A DNA stretch of 64,000 nucleotides, taken from Pseudomonas uvaldensis. Its GTDB lineage: Bacteria; Pseudomonadota; Gammaproteobacteria; Pseudomonadales; Pseudomonadaceae. The notes beneath the pieces are model-generated. The model made no database searches, was not told the origin of the DNA, and saw only the letters and a program-made list of their open reading frames with translations. The stretch lies in the NCBI RefSeq assembly GCF_021271205.1, contig NZ_JAIWKS010000007.1:124001-188000 (forward strand), given 5' to 3'. How positions within the stretch are numbered: position 1 is the first letter of the stretch; each line of letters opens with the position of its first letter. Of the stretch, positions 7,914 through 15,134 are shown one piece after another. A program made the translations under genes and the position numbers.

Positions 7914-8840
7914 ATGAGGCATATGAGCATCAATCGCGAGCGTTCCTTACTGCCCGAAGACCTGCGTGTCTTCCTCACCGTTATCCGCAAGAACGGCTTC
8001 GGCCACGCGGCGGAGGAACTGGGCTATTCGCCCGCGTATGTGAGCAAGCGGATGGCGGTCCTGGAGACGACACTGGGGACCAGGCTGTTGCATCGCACGA
8101 CCCGCCGGGTCGCGTTGACCGACGAAGGCGAACGTGTCCGCACCTGGGCCACGCGATTTCTGGGGGACATGGAGGATTTCATCAGCGAGCTCACCGACGC
8201 CCGGCAGCAATTGCAGGGAAGCTTGCACGTCTGCAGCTCCTTCGGCTTTGGCCGCAACCATGTCGCCCCAGCGATTCCTGCTCTTTCGCGACTGTACCCG
8301 CGCATGGAGATCCGTCTCGACGTGTTCGATCGTCTGGTTGACATCGTCAATGAAGGCTTCGATATGGAAATCAGCGTGGGCGACGACCTGCCCAACCACC
8401 TCTTGCACAAGAAGCTGGCCAGTCACCGCAGGGTACTCTGTGCCGCTCCGGAGTACCTCCAGCGGCGTGGCGTCCCGACGTCTCTGGATGATCTGGCCGG
8501 GCACGATTGCCTGGTGCTCAAGGAGCGTAACAATGCCTTCGGCATCTGGAACCTGACAAAGGATGGCGTCGAAGAATCGGTCCGGGTCAGCGGGCCACTT
8601 TCATCGAACAATGGCGAGATCGTGTCGCGCTGGGCCTTGAGTGGCGCAGGCATCATCCTGCGTTCGTTATGGGACGTGAAACCCATGCTGCAGAGCGGAC
8701 AGCTGGTGCAGGTGCTGCCCGACCATTTCCAGAGCGCCAATGTCTGGGCCACCTACCCGACACGGCTAAGCCAGTCGGCGAAGCTGAGGGTCTGCATCGA
8801 GTTTTTCGAGGCGCATTTCGGCAATCTATCCCTGGTTTGA
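7914..8840 (+). CDS. LysR-type regulator of the TtdR/DmlR kind
   Basis: About 305-308 residues. An N-terminal winged HTH (EELGYSPAYVSKRMAVLE, residues about 33-50) is followed by a substrate-binding domain. Long stretches agree with E. coli TtdR, the activator of L-tartrate dehydratase: CSSFGFGRNHVAPAI near residue 105, RRVLCAAPEYLQ near 175, HDCLVLKER near 200, GPLSSNNGEIVSRWAL near 225 and VQVLPDHFQSANVWATY near 270. It is divergent from the AtuA-like operon across 137 bases, the usual LysR arrangement, and convergent with the LeuD/LeuC genes. The relation to TtdR suggests a hydroxy-dicarboxylate-like effector, which is inference. Either ATG at 7914 or 7923 could be the start; neither has a clean ribosome site. 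Confidence 0.85.
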   Translation: MRHMSINRERSLLPEDLRVFLTVIRKNGFGHAAEELGYSPAYVSKRMAVLETTLGTRLLHRTTRRVALTDEGERVRTWATRFLGDMEDFISELTDARQQLQGSLHVCSSFGFGRNHVAPAIPALSRLYPRMEIRLDVFDRLVDIVNEGFDMEISVGDDLPNHLLHKKLASHRRVLCAAPEYLQRRGVPTSLDDLAGHDCLVLKERNNAFGIWNLTKDGVEESVRVSGPLSSNNGEIVSRWALSGAGIILRSLWDVKPMLQSGQLVQVLPDHFQSANVWATYPTRLSQSAKLRVCIEFFEAHFGNLSLV

Positions 8841-8841
8841 G

Positions 8842-8864
8842 CATCCGGCAGTCGCCGCCGGATG
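8842..8864. terminator. Hairpin between convergent LysR and LeuD-like genes
   Basis: CATCCGGC (8842-8849) is perfectly complementary to GCCGGATG (8857-8864) around a seven-base loop. It starts immediately after the LysR stop and 13 bases before the LeuD-like stop, so it can serve both strands. No strong U-tract is seen. Confidence 0.55.
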
Positions 8865-8877
8865 TCCGTGAAAAAAC

Positions 8878-9486
8878 TCAGCCCAGCCAGGGATGGGCGG
8901 CGTGATACCGCGCTTCGAAATCCCGGATCTGCACCGCTCGCCGCAGGGTACTGCCGATGGCATCCAGGCCCAGCAGCAAGGCTTGCTTGCGCAGTTCGTC
9001 GATGGCGAAGCCGATGCTCGACCCGTCGCTCAATCGAATCTGCTGGTTGGGCAAGTCGACGGTGATGGTCGAGGTAGCCCCGTCGCTCACTATCCGCCCC
9101 AGCGCCTGCAACTGCGACTGGCTGAGCTGTATCGCGAGCACACCGTTACGCAGGCAGTTGTCGTGGAAGATGCCGGCGAAGCTCGTACCGATCAACGCAC
9201 GGATCCCTAGTTGCTTGAGCCCCCATACCGCATGCTCACGGCTCGAGCCACAGCCGAAGTTGGGCCCGGTCACCAGAAACCGGGCGCCGCTCCAGGCAGG
9301 CTGGTTGAGGACAAAGTCTGGATTCGGCTCGCCGGACTCCAAAAAACGCAGGTCGAAGAACACGCCTTTATCCAGTCCGCTCCGGTCGATGCCCTTGAGG
9401 AACTGCTTGGGCATGATCACGTCGGTGTCGACGTTCGAGGCAAGGATGGGTGCGGCTTTTCCGGTCACGCTGTCAAAGGGTTGCAT
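8878..9486 (-). CDS. LeuD-type small subunit of an aconitase-family hydro-lyase
   Basis: A 202-residue protein with the small-subunit swivel domain of 3-isopropylmalate dehydratase: NVDTDVIMPKQFLK near residue 18, GPNFGCGSSREHAVWGL near residue 73 (the substrate-binding Ser-Arg loop) and IGTSFAGIFHDNCLRNG near residue 98. It follows the large subunit by three bases with GAGG eight bases before the ATG, so both are made together. The length and motifs are those of LeuD. Position beside MmgE/PrpD, a CitMHS carrier and a TtdR-like regulator, away from leuB and leuA, points to a catabolic role on a citramalate-, aconitate- or alkylmalate-like acid rather than leucine biosynthesis. Confidence 0.87.
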   Translation of the reverse strand: MQPFDSVTGKAAPILASNVDTDVIMPKQFLKGIDRSGLDKGVFFDLRFLESGEPNPDFVLNQPAWSGARFLVTGPNFGCGSSREHAVWGLKQLGIRALIGTSFAGIFHDNCLRNGVLAIQLSQSQLQALGRIVSDGATSTITVDLPNQQIRLSDGSSIGFAIDELRKQALLLGLDAIGSTLRRAVQIRDFEARYHAAHPWLG

Positions 9487-9489
9487 GGT

Positions 9490-10911
9490 TCAGACCTCCT
9501 CGGTCAACAGGCGTACGTCCGTCAGGCGGCCCCGGATCGCTGCGGCGGCAACCATCGCAGGACTCATCAGATGGGTGCGAGCGCCCGCCCCCTGGCGCCC
9601 CTCGAAATTGCGGTTGGTACTGGAGGCGCAGCGATCCCCCGGAGCGAGCACGTCATCGTTCATTGCAAGGCACATGGAGCATCCGGATTGACGCCATTCG
9701 AAACCGGCATCGAGGAAAACCTTGGCCAGTCCTTCCTGCTCCGCCTGGGCACGTACCGAAGTCGATCCGGGAACGATCATCGCTCGTACCGTCGCAGCGA
9801 CTTTCCGGCCCTTCACCACGCGAGCGACGTCGCGCAAATCTTCGATGCGCGCATTGGTGCACGAACCGATGAACGCATGGCTGATCGTCACGTCACGCAA
9901 CGCCATGCCCGGCTCCAGGCCCATGTAGGCCAGGGCGCGCTGCATGCCCTGGCGCAGGATCGGATCGGCGACGGCCTGCGGGTCTGGCACGGTCCCCCCC
10001 ACGGGCAACGCCTGGTCCGGACTGGTTCCCCAGGTCACCATCGGCTCCAGGGCGCTCACGTCGAGCAAGACTTCGCGATCGAACACCGCACCTTGATCGG
10101 TGAACAGTTCGCGCCACTTATCTTGAGCGGCATCCCATAGCTCGCCCTGAGGAGCACGTGGCCTGCCTTTGAGATAGGCATAGACCTTCTCGTCGGGCGC
10201 CATGAATGCACCCCGTGCGCCCGCCTCGACGGCCATGTTGCAGATGGTCATCCGGGCTTCGACGCTCAGTGAGCGAATCACCGGGCCGGCGAATTCGATG
10301 GCGTAACCGGTCGCACCGGACGCCCCGATCTTCTCGATCAACGCCATGATGATGTCCTTGGAGGTGATGCCCACGCCCAGCTTGCCGGTGACCGTGACAC
10401 GCATGGTCTTGAGCCGCTTGTAAACCAGCGTCTGCGTCGCCAGCAGGTGTTCGATCTCGGAAGTGCCGATACCAAAACCGAAGGCCCCCAGGGCCCCATA
10501 GGTGGTGGTATGGCTGTCGCCAGCGGCCACCACCATGCCGGGCAAGATGAAGCCCTGCTCAGGCGCCACCACATGCTCGATGCCCTGGCGTTTATCCAGC
10601 ACATCGAACAACTCGATATCGAAGTCCCGGCAGTTCTTTTCGAAATAAGAGACCTGCAAGGCACCGCCCGAATCGGGCATGGTGGCGATACGATCGGGGG
10701 CGGTCGGGTTGACATGGTCGACCACCGCCAGCGTCGCCCCCGGACGCCAAACGCTGCGCTTGGCTTCACGAAGCCCGCTGAAGGCTTGCGGGCTTGTGTA
10801 TTCGTTGGCCACCTGCCGGTCGACGTAGAGCAAGACGTGCCCTTCATCGTCCAGGGGACAGACGGTATGGCTGTCGATATGTTTCTGGTAAAGCGTGCGT
10901 GGGCCGGTCAT
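9490..10911 (-). CDS. LeuC-type large subunit of an aconitase-family hydro-lyase
   Basis: A 473-residue protein with the [4Fe-4S] aconitase core. AGDSHTTTYGALGAFGFGIG lies near residue 130, IGSCTNARIEDLRD near residue 345 supplies the first cluster cysteine, and the SGCSMCLAMN stretch near residue 405 supplies the other two. STNRNFEGRQG follows, as in LeuC and aconitases. The ATG at 10911 (MTGPRTLYQKH) aligns with the normal LeuC start and has AAGAG about nine bases upstream; upstream in-frame starts would add an unusual cysteine-rich extension. With the LeuD-like subunit it should hydrate/dehydrate a beta-hydroxy acid. It sits 166 bases downstream of the SDR gene, probably in one unit. A housekeeping leuC elsewhere cannot be excluded or shown. 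Confidence 0.88.
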   Translation of the reverse strand: MTGPRTLYQKHIDSHTVCPLDDEGHVLLYVDRQVANEYTSPQAFSGLREAKRSVWRPGATLAVVDHVNPTAPDRIATMPDSGGALQVSYFEKNCRDFDIELFDVLDKRQGIEHVVAPEQGFILPGMVVAAGDSHTTTYGALGAFGFGIGTSEIEHLLATQTLVYKRLKTMRVTVTGKLGVGITSKDIIMALIEKIGASGATGYAIEFAGPVIRSLSVEARMTICNMAVEAGARGAFMAPDEKVYAYLKGRPRAPQGELWDAAQDKWRELFTDQGAVFDREVLLDVSALEPMVTWGTSPDQALPVGGTVPDPQAVADPILRQGMQRALAYMGLEPGMALRDVTISHAFIGSCTNARIEDLRDVARVVKGRKVAATVRAMIVPGSTSVRAQAEQEGLAKVFLDAGFEWRQSGCSMCLAMNDDVLAPGDRCASSTNRNFEGRQGAGARTHLMSPAMVAAAAIRGRLTDVRLLTEEV

Positions 10912-11077
10912 GGCGGTGCGCTCTTTTTTCATTGTTGTACGGATCAGGGTTGGTCCACAGCATAGGCCCAATGAAAACCCCATCAATGGCCCAGGAGTGA
11001 TGCGCTAGAACACGATTCGTGAACAATGAGCGTTTCGCCAGGCCCACACCCTTGCTTCTGCGTGAGCAGCGGATTGA

Positions 11078-11842
11078 TCAACCCGCAGTGACGGTCATGC
11101 CGCCGTCCGCCATCACCACCGAACCGACGATGAAGCTGGCGCGGTCCGAGGCGAGGAACGCGACGACCTCAGCGATTTCCTCTGGCTGCGCGGCGCGCCC
11201 GATGGGAGCGGCCTCGCCATGCTGGGCCAGGAAAGCCGGACCGTCTTCGACCACGTCGTTGAGGATGTTGGTCACCACGTCGCCGACGCCAACGGCATTG
11301 ACGCGGATGCCATGCCCGATCGCTTCGAGGGCCAGGGTGCGGGTCAGCTGGGCCAGGGCGCCCTTCGATGCCGTGTAGGCGGCAATGGTCGGGAAGGCGA
11401 AATAAGAGGCATAGGACGCGATGTTGACGATGGCGCCGGACTTGTTGGGCATCATCGCCTTGACCGCTTCGCGGCAATGCAGAAAGGCTGCCGTGGCGTT
11501 GACGGCCTGGATACGTTCCCAGTCTTCACGGGTCATGTCGATGACCAGCTTGTTGATGATGATCCCGGCGTTATTGACCAGGATGTCCAGCCGGCCGAAC
11601 TGCTCGACGGCCAGGCCGACCGCACGCTCGGCCGCGCCATCTTCGGTAATGTCGGCCACCAGCGGCACCAACCCCGGGCGGGCCAGTTTTTCGACGGCGG
11701 GATTACGGTCCTCCGCGACGACCTTGGCGCCACGGGCATGCAGCAATAGCGCGATAGCCTTGCCGATGCCACTGGCGGCACCGGTAACCAATGCGACTTT
11801 GCCTTCGACTTCGTTGGGAAAACGCTGCTTGATATCGGTCAT
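11078..11842 (-). CDS. Short-chain dehydrogenase/reductase (classical SDR)
   Basis: A 254-residue classical SDR. The NAD(P) motif TGAASGIGKA is near residue 20, NNAGI near 92, the catalytic Ser in NIASYASY near 144 and YxxxK (YTASK) near 157, with an RVNAVGVGDV segment after it. After the first beta strand an acidic/basic pair (AEDRNP) suggests NAD rather than NADP, but this is uncertain. The ATG at 11842 has GGAGAG seven bases upstream. It is the first gene before LeuC/LeuD on the minus strand and divergent from the AraC gene across 253 bases. It may oxidise the hydroxyl group of an intermediate in the carboxylate pathway; the substrate is not known. Confidence 0.87.
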   Translation of the reverse strand: MTDIKQRFPNEVEGKVALVTGAASGIGKAIALLLHARGAKVVAEDRNPAVEKLARPGLVPLVADITEDGAAERAVGLAVEQFGRLDILVNNAGIIINKLVIDMTREDWERIQAVNATAAFLHCREAVKAMMPNKSGAIVNIASYASYFAFPTIAAYTASKGALAQLTRTLALEAIGHGIRVNAVGVGDVVTNILNDVVEDGPAFLAQHGEAAPIGRAAQPEEIAEVVAFLASDRASFIVGSVVMADGGMTVTAG

Positions 11843-12095
11843 GATTGCTCTCCTGCGTTGCGAGCCCGGGAGACATTCACCGGCTCGGCGCCTGTGAGGC
11901 GCTGTCGTTATCGACGGCTTCACTGTCTCGCAACGGTGAGATTTAGGCTGTTGCAGGTTTGCCGGAGCTGTCGGGATTTTGCGTCGGGTTCGAAATCAGT
12001 CGGCTTTTCACGGTCGTGGTCCCGTGGGACATTTATCAAGCCTGCTTGCTTCGGCAGGTCACGGCTGCGTTACCTTATAGGCCTGAGTTTCATCC

Positions 12096-13040
12096 ATGGA
12101 GCCTACCGTGCAGCCGCCTGATCCTGACGACCTGGCCGCCAGCGATACCCAGCGCATCGCGGCCGAAACCATGCCGCAGCACCTGCCGGGAACGCCGCGG
12201 GCGTTGCCATCGCACCCGCACCTGCAGGATGTGGTCGTCCAGCTGTTCAGCCATCACAGCATTGTCGAGCCGATCCTGGTGCCCGCGGTGGTGGAACCGC
12301 TACTGGTATGGGTCCTGACAGGTAAAGCCAGGGTCGAGGAACGCGCCCTCGGCGGCACGTGGGAGTCCACCCTCGTGGAAGCAGGCGACTTTTTCCTCAC
12401 CAATACCCGCGATCCTTACGAGATGCGCTGGCAAACACTGGAATGCGACACGTTCGAGGTGATGCACCTGTACCTCGGCCTGCCGCTGATCGATCGGGCT
12501 GCCCGCGATAGGCTGGGTGAACACTGCGCAGCGGTGAGCTTCCTGGACATTTCCGGTGCCCGGGATGAACGGGTGAACGTCATCCTCGATCAGTTGCGCA
12601 TCGAACTCAGCGAGGAACGTCAGCCCAGCCCGCTGTTCGTCCACAGTCTGGCCCAGGCGCTGGCCGTGCACCTGATCCGTCGATACCTCGACCCGCATGG
12701 CAACAACCGACGCAGCAGTGCCTTGCAAGCGTACAAGCTGCGTCGCGTCCTGACGGCCATGGACGAAGGCTTGGCCGAAGACTTCAACCTCGCGCAACTG
12801 GCCCGGATCGCCGAGTTGAGCGAGTACCACTTCAGCCGGGTGTTCAAGCGCGCCACGGGATGGTCGCCTTCGCAATATTTCATTCGCCTGCGGATGAGTC
12901 GCGCCCGGCATCTGCTACTCGAAACCGACCGCAGCATCATCGATATCGGAATGGAGGTGGGATACTCCAGCCCAAGCCATTTCTCGCAGGTCTTTCGCCG
13001 CGAGGTGGGTGTCACGCCCAGCGCTTATCGCCAGGTATGA
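12096..13040 (+). CDS. AraC-family transcriptional regulator with cupin N-terminus
   Basis: A 314-residue protein. The N-terminal part (about 20-190) looks like a cupin-type sensing domain of the AraC_binding_2 kind (GDFFLTNTRDPYEM, LYLGLPL). The C-terminal 100 residues carry two HTH motifs (FNLAQLARIAELSEYHFSRVFK, split here by the family Ala/Leu positions, and IIDIGMEVGYSSPSHFSQVFRR) and end GVTPSAYRQV as AraC proteins do. It is divergent from the SDR-LeuC-LeuD unit, which it probably controls; the downstream ABC exporter on the same strand is the other candidate. No clear ribosome site precedes the ATG. Confidence 0.85.
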   Translation: MEPTVQPPDPDDLAASDTQRIAAETMPQHLPGTPRALPSHPHLQDVVVQLFSHHSIVEPILVPAVVEPLLVWVLTGKARVEERALGGTWESTLVEAGDFFLTNTRDPYEMRWQTLECDTFEVMHLYLGLPLIDRAARDRLGEHCAAVSFLDISGARDERVNVILDQLRIELSEERQPSPLFVHSLAQALAVHLIRRYLDPHGNNRRSSALQAYKLRRVLTAMDEGLAEDFNLAQLARIAELSEYHFSRVFKRATGWSPSQYFIRLRMSRARHLLLETDRSIIDIGMEVGYSSPSHFSQVFRREVGVTPSAYRQV

Positions 13041-13224
13041 GCCGCGCTACAGCGGTTCTACCGACGAGCTGATACCGGGTCTGTCAGGAATTTACTATGC
13101 TGAAAGTTCGCTTCTGATGTGACGCCTTACACCCTGCTCACCAGCGGCCTTCACCGACAACACGCGCCTCATGTTGCCGTTGGTGGCAAAATCCCTCTCT
13201 GCTCAGAATCTTTCGGAGGCCCCA

Positions 13225-15078
13225 ATGCTTCGTGTGTTTGAACGAAGACTCGACCCTTTCCCACCCGATGAAGCCCCACCGCCCCCTGTCGGTCTGGTCC
13301 GCTTCCTGTGGGCCTGCACCCGGGGCGCTCGCGGCTATGTCCTGGTGTTCGCGCTGCTCAGTGCCGGGGTGTCGATCTACGAAGCCTGGTTGTTTTCCTT
13401 TCTGGGACAAGTCGTGGACCTGCTCTCGACCTGGCAAGCAGGCGGCGATGCGCAGGGGCAGGAAAGCCGGGTGTTGTGGGGCATCGGCATCGTGTTGCTC
13501 GCCAGCATCGGGTTGGTGGCGCTGCGCACCATGGTTCAGCACCAGGTATTGGCGATCAATCTGCCGCTGCGGCTGCGCTGGGATTTCCATCGCCTGATGC
13601 TGCGCCAGAGCCTTTCGTTTTTTTCCGACGAGTTCTCCGGACGGGTGACGACCAAGGTGATGCAGACGGCCCTCGCCGTGCGCGAGGTTCTGTTCACTGT
13701 CATCGAAATCGCCCCCGGCATCGGGGTGTACTTTATTGCGATCATCGCTCTGGCCGGTGGCTTCGCCCTGAAACTGATGCTGCCGTTCATGGCCTGGGTC
13801 GCATTGTTCGGCCTGGCCATGCTGTACTTCGTGCCACGCCTGGGGCAAGTCGGACAGGAACAGGCCCATGCGCGGTCGTCGATGACCGGGCGCATCTCCG
13901 ATGCCTACACCAACATCACCACGGTGAAGCTGTTTTCGCATTCCAAGCGCGAGGCGCACTTCGCCCGTGCGGCCATGGAAGATTTCAAGCTCACCGGCTT
14001 TCGCCAGATGCGCCTGGTAAGCCAGTTCGAAATCGTCAACCAGGCGCTGGTGGTCGCGCTGATTCTCGGCGCCGGCGGCTATGCCTTGTGGTTGTGGCAC
14101 CAGGGCGAAGTCGGCACCGGGGCCGTGGCAGCGATCACGGCCATGGCGCTGCGGATCAACGGCATGTCCCACTGGATCATGTGGCAAATGACCTCGCTGT
14201 TCGAGAGCATCGGCACCGTGCAGGATGGCATGGCGACATTGACCCGCGGCCCCAAGGTCGTGGATGCACCCGATGCCGGCGTACTGGTGCCCACTGGCGG
14301 TGCGGTGACCTTCGACAATGTCCGCTTCAACTACAACGGTGAACGCCAGGTGCTCGATGGCCTGAGCCTGGACATCCGTCCGGGGGAAAAGATCGGCCTG
14401 GTGGGCCGCTCCGGCGCCGGCAAATCGACCCTGATCAATCTGCTACTGCGCTTCTATGACGTGGACAGCGGTGAGATTCGCATCGACGGCCAGAACATCG
14501 CCCAGGTCACGCAAGACAGCCTGCGCAGCGCCATCGGCATGGTCACCCAGGACACCTCGCTGCTGCACCGCTCCATTCGCGACAATATCGCCTACGGTCG
14601 TCCGGATGCGACCGAAGAACAGATCCGCAGGGCAGCGGCCAATGCCCAGGCCGATGGCTTCATCCGTCAACTGAGCGACCGACAAGGCCATTCAGGCTAT
14701 GACACGCTGGTGGGTGAGCGCGGCATCAAGCTGTCGGGCGGGCAACGCCAACGCATCGCTATCGCGCGGGTGATGCTCAAGAACGCCCCAATCCTGTTGC
14801 TGGACGAGGCCACCAGCGCGCTGGATTCGGAAGTCGAAGTCGCCATCCAGGAAAGCCTCGATGAAATGATGGAGGGCAAGACGGTCATTGCCATCGCCCA
14901 TCGACTGTCAACCATCGCCGCCATGGACCGGCTGATTGTCATGGACGAGGGACGCATCGTCGAACAAGGCACCCACGCCGAACTGCTGGCGAAGAACGGC
15001 ACTTATGCGCGGTTGTGGCACCATCAGAGCGGTGGGTTCCTGGGTGAGGATCGGGGGGTGCTTGAAGCGGTGGAATAA
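13225..15078 (+). CDS. MsbA-like ABC exporter, fused membrane and ATPase domains
   Basis: A 617-residue half-transporter. Residues about 25-335 form a six-helix exporter domain, and residues about 355-600 the nucleotide-binding domain. The latter has Walker A GRSGAGKSTL near 395, Q-loop MVTQDTSLL, signature LSGGQRQRIAIARVML near 505, Walker B ILLLDEATSALDS and the H-loop IAHRLSTIAAMDR. A strong GGAGG lies seven bases before the ATG at 13225; the open frame continues upstream but without support. This type exports lipids, peptides or drugs as a homodimer; the substrate is unknown. It is transcribed after the AraC gene and ends in a good terminator. Confidence 0.88.
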   Translation: MLRVFERRLDPFPPDEAPPPPVGLVRFLWACTRGARGYVLVFALLSAGVSIYEAWLFSFLGQVVDLLSTWQAGGDAQGQESRVLWGIGIVLLASIGLVALRTMVQHQVLAINLPLRLRWDFHRLMLRQSLSFFSDEFSGRVTTKVMQTALAVREVLFTVIEIAPGIGVYFIAIIALAGGFALKLMLPFMAWVALFGLAMLYFVPRLGQVGQEQAHARSSMTGRISDAYTNITTVKLFSHSKREAHFARAAMEDFKLTGFRQMRLVSQFEIVNQALVVALILGAGGYALWLWHQGEVGTGAVAAITAMALRINGMSHWIMWQMTSLFESIGTVQDGMATLTRGPKVVDAPDAGVLVPTGGAVTFDNVRFNYNGERQVLDGLSLDIRPGEKIGLVGRSGAGKSTLINLLLRFYDVDSGEIRIDGQNIAQVTQDSLRSAIGMVTQDTSLLHRSIRDNIAYGRPDATEEQIRRAAANAQADGFIRQLSDRQGHSGYDTLVGERGIKLSGGQRQRIAIARVMLKNAPILLLDEATSALDSEVEVAIQESLDEMMEGKTVIAIAHRLSTIAAMDRLIVMDEGRIVEQGTHAELLAKNGTYARLWHHQSGGFLGEDRGVLEAVE

Positions 15079-15090
15079 CCATTCCACCGC
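15067..15090 (+). terminator. Ten-base-pair perfect hairpin at the end of the ABC exporter gene
   Basis: GCGGTGGAAT (15067-15076) pairs exactly with ATTCCACCGC (15081-15090) around an AACC tetraloop; the gene's TAA stop is inside the stem and loop. No long U-run follows. It also lies downstream of the convergent 1057-aa gene. Confidence 0.6.
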
Positions 15091-15091
15091 T

Positions 15092-15118
15092 ATCGCGGGC
15101 AAGCCGTGCTCCCACAGG
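15092..15118. repeat. Pseudomonas REP-like repeat
   Basis: The sequence ATCGCGGGCAAGCC followed by a GCTCCCACAGG block matches the short extragenic palindromic repeat common between genes in P. fluorescens-group genomes, as remembered. One copy only was seen in this window, sitting in the 56-base gap between convergent genes. Confidence 0.6.
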
Positions 15119-15134
15119 TTGGCGCAAACTCATT

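Noticed and set aside
8878..10911. Assignment as the leucine-biosynthesis leuCD genes
   Set aside because: No leuB, asd or leuA next to them; surroundings are carboxylate transport and catabolism. Not formally excluded without the rest of the genome.
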